Of a stretch of DNA of 64,000 nt, positions 56,313-64,000 are shown piece after piece. A program made the position numbers and the translations under genes. The notes under the pieces were generated by a model. It was not told the DNA's origin. It did not search any database and saw only the letters and a list, made by a program, of their open reading frames with translations. The stretch's first letter is position 1. Each line of letters begins with the position of its first letter. The stretch spans positions 13,412,098 to 13,476,097 of the forward strand of contig CM056556.1 of assembly GCA_029721515.1 (NCBI GenBank). The letters run 5' to 3'. The stretch is from Synanceia verrucosa (taxonomy: Eukaryota > Chordata > Actinopteri > Perciformes > Synanceiidae).

Positions 56313-59300
56313 CTTTTACCCCTACGTCTCGGCTACATGCCGCACAGCGCTCAAGCCACAGGCACAACCTCTTCCCGCCTGCTTATTTCTGTATTTTAGC
56401 TTTGAGACTCTGGCGTCACTCGGCTGATTCTGTACACCAAAGACACCCTCTTCGGTAACCAGATCCTCCCCTAAGATCCTGTCCCACATCCAGTGTTGGC
56501 ACTGCTCTTGGTTTCTGGCTCTGATCCTCTTCTGTCCTCCCTGCCCTGATCCCTCACCTGGCTTCATCCAGCAGGTTGCCCTTGGGCCTGTGCTGTGTTG
56601 TCATAGCGTCACTGGAGGAAACCTGTGCAATTGTAATGTTTACTATGCAGATCAAGGGCTGCAGATCACTACGGTTCACTTTTTGCACCCATGCTGCACT
56701 CTCTCTGTGTGGCAGCTCCGCTTTAACTCTGCTTGGCACAGCTTGCAGCATGGCTGCGTTTTTTTTGTCCCGTAAGCATTAGCAGAGCCACGTCCTGCCG
56801 ATTATAGCTACCGTGGCACTTTATTATTGCAAAAGAGAATCCGGCGATGTGGCTACCAAATACAGTGGACACTGTTCTCGTAAAAAGCGACTGTATATTT
56901 CCCTTCAAGCATGCTGATTAATATTCGCAGCAAGAAAAAATAACAAAAATGAAAAACAACAGCGTTCATTGTGGAGGATGTGAACATCTGTTCAGTACAA
57001 AGACTTCTCTATGATGTTATGTAATGTGCATGGTAATATTGTTTTGTACCTTTTGATAGACAAAGCCCCTATCTTGATGCCTGATTCATGTTTGACTGTA
57101 CTCAGTGTGAGCTGTGTGTTTATCTCTGTGCTACTGCTGAGCTTGACTGTCTTGAGTTGAGGAAATGTGAACTTAGTGCGATTTGATTGTGCCTACAGTT
57201 TTCAGCACCACAATTGTGTCACCAACATCATGTGTGCCTGTTTGTGCTGCACATGCTTTTTTCAAAAGCAAGAAATATTCTCACTTGTCGTTCTGTTGTG
57301 TGATATTCTGTAAACTCTCTGAACTCTAAGGATTTGTTTTGGATGCGAGTCACACCGCAGTACCTACTCGGGTCTCACCTAATGGCTTTGAAGCATGCCA
57401 TTTGTTGTAACGTGACTCCCATCATAACGTATAGACTCGCATGCAGGAGCCCCAAATCTGCTCTTCCGTTCTGCGCTCCCCGCCTGTTTTTCATTTGTTG
57501 TTGGAAGCAGTGAAACGTGGTTGAAACTTGGATCACTTAGACATACCTGTGGCTTGAATGTTCAGCTTGCAAAGAACATCCGTCCACTGTTCCTCACTCA
57601 TAAAGTATACTAACATGCTGCACTTTCTAGTCTGTTGCTAAGCACACGGTCACAGGCGGTTTCAGCTACCTCCTGGCCTTTACCGATGTGAAACTGAGAA
57701 TTTAAGTTTTGCTAAATACAGAGTCGTGACCTTTTATTGTGGTTGCTGCTGAGCACACTGAGCAGCATGGTTTTAGGAACTCAGGAAAAAAAGTCAGCAT
57801 GAGCATGATGCATCCATCTGTGAGGCTGAGTCAGAATCATAGGCTTTCCTGTTTCATTCATTGCTGAGCTGGAGGGTTGTGACCTGTATTAATGAGGGAG
57901 GATGTAATTTGGATGTAAACTTTAACGTTAGTCCAAGAGCTTTGCTACAAGTTATGTTGATCATATGATGATAAATAACATTTAGTGAATGTGAACACTA
58001 CACCAGAAGATAAAGAATATCACTACCCTAAATGTATCACGTAACACTGAAAAGCTTATCATTTTACAACAATTGCACATTATTTATTTTTGCTTTCCTC
58101 TATATACACATTTAGTCATGTTTGTTATTTTTTATACTTTTAATTCTGTTCCATCAGTATGAGTTCACCAGTTTTCACCCTCAGATAGACTACAGTAACA
58201 TTGGCATTTCTCAGGTGTCCTCTGAATGTTTCATATTTTCTAACATGCAGTCAAAGGTGTCCTGCTTTTTGAGATATATATTTTTGCACTGCAGTGCATT
58301 TGCATGACTATAATGCACACTCACAGCATGTTTGATATTTTTTTGTTGCAAAATGCACAATAAGTATGGTAGAGCAGATTGAAAATCACACAGTTTATTG
58401 TGGAGACATAGGATGCTGGTCGTTGGTTAAGAAGTAATGATGCTTTCACGTCATAGTGTTCAACCCATTGATCATAATCAGCTCATTCATGAGAGAGAAT
58501 CTCATTTCAGTTCGTTCAGGTTTTCAGAATATCTTCCCTGGTATGTGAACAAAAACTATGCATGATGTTATCTTTGAGTTTGAACTGATGCACATGTAAA
58601 TGTCCTGGTACATTTGTACTGTAGGTATGCATGACCTAACACCGACTTTGGGCGGAGCTAACTTCGGTAAAGTTGTTAACAGCGTCTGAAACATATCACC
58701 TCCCTTTTCTAGTGTTGATCCTTTTTCAAGGTCCGAACAAGACACTTCTTTTCATAATGTCGCAACATTTTAAACTGTAAGAGTATTTTCTAAATAAAAG
58801 CTTGGACTCTAGACTGATTTATATAATCTGGTCTAGGCTGAATTTAACTAAACACTTGGATCCACAGATTTGCTCTGGTTCAACCTGTCTGAGATTCAGA
58901 ATCATGGTTACCTTAATCTAATGGCATAGGGGGAATACTATGAATGATTAAGGCCATGGATGTTTGGCGACTAATTTTTGTCCTGTTACCTTCTCCTCAC
59001 TGAGAGCATCTGTTCATCTCACTAACATAAAATGCTGCACAGTGGTGGAAAGGCTGCCTTCTACCGTTGGCAATAGCACAATATGGGTACTAGTGCAACA
59101 TAAGTAATAATGGCATAACCTTGCACATCTCTGAAAATATAGCCGTATAGGGGGATTAAGCTTTCTGTCCTATGCTACGCCCCCTAATAGGATTGTGCTT
59201 GAGCAGGTGATGTACTTGACGTGGAAGCACAGTGATGTTAGACAATAGATTAACTGTACAATAGGGTGGTATCAGTCGTGACATGAAGCGTATCAATAAC

Positions 59301-59420
59301 ATTGTTTACTTTGTTCCTGTTTACATGTAAAAACATTGATCTGTATAAAATAATGTAACATAAAATAATTTGGATATCACTCTTTTCTGTAATAAATCAT
59401 GGATTGTATCTTTTAAATCA
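56313..59420 (+). other. ano3: ANO3 3' UTR with candidate poly(A) signals
   Basis: About 3.1 kb of non-coding sequence follows the stop. Canonical AATAAA hexamers occur at 58793-58798 and 59391-59396; the second is followed by T-rich sequence. Long 3' UTRs are usual for neuronal genes, but the true end needs transcript data. Confidence 0.5.
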
Positions 59421-62400
59421 AATCTGCTCTCTTCATTTGTTTTCCTGTTATGATGTAAACAAGAGGCTGATATCATCTTCACGACTATCCCAGTTTAACT
59501 CAATCTGCTGACGGAACAGACCAGAGCACAGCAGAGAGCAGAGATTATTTTCTTTTTTTCCCCCCCACTATTAACACAAACCACAACTCTTCTTTGCCAA
59601 AGAGCGTTCATATAACATATTGTTAAAAAGATTGTGTTTCTGTTTCAAGCCCACTGAGTAATGTAAGACCCACTACGTTAACTGCTGCTCAGCATTCACT
59701 CCTAACTGTTTTTCCACTCATGTCATGAAGTTTAAACACTCCAGAAGAAACACTACATGGTTTGCTTTGAGCTCTAATGATAAATGTTTAATACTTTGAT
59801 GATTTCCTGTGTTCTGACTTACTGTTGGATGTCCACACTGAGACATTTCCTTTCTTTGGCCAACAGATGCCAAATGCTGTCCTAAAAAGATGTGGTTTGA
59901 CATTCTTGCCACTGTTGAGGTTGTGAATCAAAAATAGAAGTTCAGCTATAGATTTGTTGAATGTTGTAGTGCTGCAATCTCATATAATGGGAAGAACCTG
60001 TTTACCAATAAAACGTTATTCACATTTTGAGCAGAGCATTTTCCAGAGATATTATTCCAACCATGTTAACCACTCTCCTTCTCGTATGTATTGCAGACAT
60101 TAGTTCTTTGTTTCTACGATCACCTCCAGCTGACCGATGTTATTCATATAGCAGATTTACAGCGCAGGTTTGGAAGGTAATCAGATGGCCTGCTGAGACT
60201 CTAGCCATAACTCTGAGGTGTAAACAGTATAAGGTGCCAAGGATGACCAGCATGAGAATACTGCTGTCCACAAATCATCAGCTAGCTCGGTGAACACATT
60301 GTTTCCTACAGGAGGAGGCATTCACTGCTCCACGACTGATTTCATTTACTTTAGTTTTAGCCACAGTGGCAAAGCATGTTTGTCGGTCCACCATGTTGGT
60401 TCAGACTGAAAAATATTAGCAACTTTTAGACAGACTGCCATGATATTTTGTACAGACAAATCTACCATTATGGTCCCCAGAGTTTGAACCCCTCTGACTT
60501 TACTGATCCCTTTTTCCTCAGTTTCTGAGTAAAATGTTTTAACCACTGTCTGATGGATTGTTATGGCATTCTGTAGATTGTTTTCCCCCCATAATTTATT
60601 TATACACATCTGTGCCATTGTAACCTGCTTCATGTGAAAATTGCATCTGCTTGGCCGTCTGAACACATGCATCCTGCTGGTTTGTGTTTGAGCTCTGCAG
60701 TGCAATCATCTGCAAACAGCATTTTTGTGTTTGCACATATGTTTGCTAGTCCAGGTGCCAGAAGTGCTGGAAAAAAGCCACAGCACCGAGTGTGACAATG
60801 AGTCATTAACTGCTTTGTTTGGTCATCAGCATCCTTACTTTAAATGACAAGTCCTGTAGAAAGTGAAAATCCCAGACAGTCTTGGAAACCTGGAAACATC
60901 CCCTTAGAAATTCAATGAGCCATGTGCTGAAGGAGCCAGGGAACTTGAGATCATTATTTAAATAACAACAGACATGGAAAAGGTTGCACATTTTGCAAAG
61001 GAAAAAAATAATTGGAGCAAACAATATAATGCAAAAATAGTGATGAACAGATTTAAGAGACTAAGAGAGCTAATCCTGAGTGAAGAACAAGCGCATAGTT
61101 GGTCACTTAAAGCATTTCAAATGTATTTATTTTTATTTGACACACCGAGGGTGTCAAAGTTGAGAGCAGAGAAAGTAACTTGTCATCAACATTGTTCCGT
61201 TTAATAATGCTGGCATGCAGGGACATAATGAAAAACCATTCTCATTTGCACTATTAAATATACATCTGTAACCCTCAGTTCCTTTCCAGTGCATCGATTT
61301 GCATAGCTCCCACTTTCCAGAGGGTTTGTGACTTTATTGCTTTTAAAAAAAAGGTGGGTGGGCAGACTTCTGAAAGTGTCATCATTCAGCTGTGGGCTCT
61401 GAGAGAGAAAAGTGCTGTGACAGTGATGTAATAACACTATAGGAGAAAGGCAGCACACAGTGATGTGTCTTGTTGCTGCGTATGCTAAAATGACTTCTGC
61501 TTCAGTGTTTCTTTTTCATTTGTTTGATTGTTGTACATCATTGCAGAATAGTGAGCGTTATGAAAATGTCTGTGTCTGAATGTATGTGCCCAAGCATTGA
61601 AATAGTGAGTTTTGTTTAAATATGTTGTTGTTGTTGTTTGTTTAAGCCCACACATGCCATGCTAATCCTCCAAAATTTACATTTCACTGATAGGTGGTAC
61701 AGCAGCACGATACATTTAAATTAGCCTTAACTCGATTGAAATTGTTGAACATTTATCCTTATGCACTAAAATTTCTTGACAGGTTTTGTGGCAAATATTG
61801 TGGAAAACCTATAGCCAAGCCAAGATGTCATTGTGTAAATTACAGAATTGGTGTTTTGTAGAGGAAGCAGAGCATCCCTCCCACTCCACTATACTATATT
61901 TGCTGTCACATCTGTTGCTACATCTGCTTGGGGCTGCTTTGCCCTGCAGAGTCCCACTCTGCTGTGGTGAGCCGGTCAGTTTACTCTATCTGTGTTTATG
62001 TTGAGAGACACTGTATTTATTCAGGTGTGTCACTGAAGAAGAAACAGGGAAAGAGTGAATGCCAGGAAGCCTCAAGCTGTCTTTGCTTGTGTTCGTCACT
62101 GAACTGCTGTACAGCAGTGGTTTTCAAACAAACAAAATGCTCAGCTGAGGAAAGTTAAAGCCCATATTGAATGCAAAACATGTGATTTTACAAGGTTTCT
62201 CCACAATTCTTGATTAAAAAACAAAACAAAACATATTTTTACAACTTCATTCTGAATATTTTCTGTTGTGGTGCAGCGGTGATGAAATGCTACAGTTACC
62301 ATGACACTGACTTTAAAAATTGCCGTGGTATAAAGTCATGAACTGTATCAAATGTGCCACATGTGTTAAATATTTAAAAAAATATATTTTTCTATTAACA

Positions 62401-64000
62401 GTAGATCAAATGCTGTGTGTAATGTGAAAATGGTTTTATTATAGTGAGCGTTCTCACTTGACTCATTGTTTTGGTTGCTTCACTGTCTGGATTCAGTCAC
62501 ACTGCTCTAATCAGCATCATAGGCAGCAGAGAAAAAGCCCACAGTAAAACTCACTGCTGAATACGTGCTCAACAACACAGTGGAGCATTTCCATTTAGCA
62601 GCCAAGAAGACAGATTTTATCTGATCTGCATCTGATTAATCCACTAAGCTCCATTCAGCTTCGCCATACACTGTGCATCCTGCTTCTCTATGAACCAGAG
62701 CCATTAACTGTATTTATTCCACCTGTTCTTTTCCTGCTGTGACATTCAAAATGGCTGCTCTGAAAAAGGGCCATTTCCACCATCATGTGACCTCCACACC
62801 AACTTGAACATCAGCACCCAGCTCCCTCATCAGTCTGTATCAGCCCTCTTGCACTTGTTCTCTGACACTTACAGCTTTGTCATCTTGTTTCTGCCTTCCT
62901 GTATTTGAGTCTTTGATCCTGACAAGTGTTTGGACGTCTGCCTGCACGATCCCTCTGTTGCCAACCTGTATCCTATTGACAAGGTAAATCCTGCTTTTAT
63001 CCTTCTGCCGCGGCTTTCAATCCAGAAACGTGAAGAAGCGTACACAGCATATAAATACAAGGAATATAATGCAATAGATTTGATTTGCCATTCTACTGGT
63101 GTTGTTTCGTATTATCCCCAAAACTTAGCAATGTATTTTTTTATTCTCTACTATGTTGTATAGCAACGAAAACACAAACCCCCTGCTGCTCCAAACACTG
63201 TACAGAATGGATCAAACAGAGGACAAAACCAATCATATCCATGCCTTCTGTTTACAGCTGGCCATATGTTTCCAGTTTTGCTAACATGCTGAGAGTCATA
63301 TCTGAGACCACCCTGCGATGATGTAATTACCGAAGACAGGATGTGCAGTAGAGAGGATCATAGCCCAGGGGACTCTCCCTCTGTGCAGTAATGTAATCAC
63401 CTGCAGTGAAGTAATCAGAGTGAGCTCTAACTACACTCCCACAGACAGAAATGCATTAAGTCAGAGCTCCACTCTGCTGAAATTCACTGGCCTACATTTA
63501 CTGTAAACAGTTGAAAACCTGTTCCTCCTAAGAAGATACAGCAGTCTCTCTGCTCTTTTATTGCACTAAAATGACTTTATGAAAATACATATTTGGAACT
63601 GTATTTAATGGCAACAGTTTTGGGGGATTTATTCATTCCAATATGTGACCAATATTAAAGTCAGACCCATGACAGGGAGTCAGCATCCAACGAGATTTGG
63701 AGATGGATTGCTTTCAGGCAGCCCTTAGATATTTACATACTGAAAGCATTGTGTTACATAAAAGAAAAAGGAAAATCTATTCAAGGAAATGTTAAAATAC
63801 AGCATTTGATGACCTTAAAAACAGTTTGTATTAATTAATAAAATTAAAATTAAAATTAATTAATATAAGATCCGCACTGACTGATAGATTAAAAAAAACA
63901 GTTCACAAAAGGTTTCTGGTGATGGGATATGCCACTAGTTCCTGATTATATTACAAATCATTACTCAGATGCTTCAGTATGAACATCACACATAACTCCA
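59421..64000. other. Downstream flank, no gene recognised
   Basis: I found no exon with both good splice borders and recognisable protein similarity on either strand. It contains one old dispersed repeat copy (about 60355-60600). The human neighbours downstream of ANO3 (MUC15, SLC5A12) were looked for and not seen. Confidence 0.45.
60355..60600 (+). repeat. Old dispersed teleost repeat, copy C
   Basis: Contains TTTGTCGGTCCACCATGTTG, GGTTCAGACTGAAAAATATT and GTCCCCAGAGTTTGAACCCC, a motif order seen in a common fish dispersed repeat. Its reading order matches copy B on the opposite strand. Confidence 0.55.

Noticed and set aside
62750..63000. Segment near 62.9 kb resembling a retroelement or coding exon
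   Set aside because: Some phrases looked familiar, but no frame, splice pair or repeat ends could be supported.
56313..64000. Nested or downstream MUC15 / SLC5A12 genes known next to human ANO3
   Set aside because: No mucin-like or sodium-symporter exons were recognised on either strand in this window.

Overview
The window is a vertebrate, almost certainly teleost (probably percomorph), genomic segment. It has spliced genes with GT-AG introns, AT-rich introns full of (CA)n, (AT)n and trinucleotide microsatellites, and fish-type transposons (Tc1/mariner, hAT-like, foldback, Helitron-like, and a tRNA-headed SINE with an ATGG-type tail). Three genes can be reconstructed exon by exon, and every junction keeps the reading frame.

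Layout: (1) 0.9-14.8 kb, + strand: GAS2, seven coding exons, 336 aa, with a CH domain and a GAR domain. (2) 16.4-18.1 kb, - strand: SVIP, four coding exons, 81 aa, convergent with GAS2. (3) 18.1-25.2 kb: a spacer between the divergent SVIP and ANO3 genes. It holds two phase-compatible candidate upstream exons that could give ANO3 a second N-terminus. (4) 25.2-59.4 kb, + strand: ANO3 (TMEM16C), 25 coding exons, 973 aa, with a first intron of about 11 kb and a 3' UTR of about 3 kb. (5) 59.4-64 kb: flanking DNA in which no gene is recognised.

The order GAS2-SVIP-ANO3 matches part of human 11p14. In human, LUZP2 and a long gene-poor interval lie between SVIP and ANO3; here only about 7 kb separates them. 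The three genes do not form one pathway. GAS2 links actin and microtubules, SVIP is a small membrane-anchored regulator of p97/VCP, and ANO3 is a neuronal anoctamin membrane protein.

Mobile elements are mostly intronic. One SINE family is present in at least nine copies or fragments, four with visible target-site duplications and two nested inside older Tc1-like elements. A roughly 2 kb element in ANO3 intron 1 has Helitron/Helentron-like ends and internal tandem repeats. No CRISPR array, operon, prokaryotic feature, tRNA or rRNA gene was seen. Human family sequences used for comparison come from memory, not from a search.
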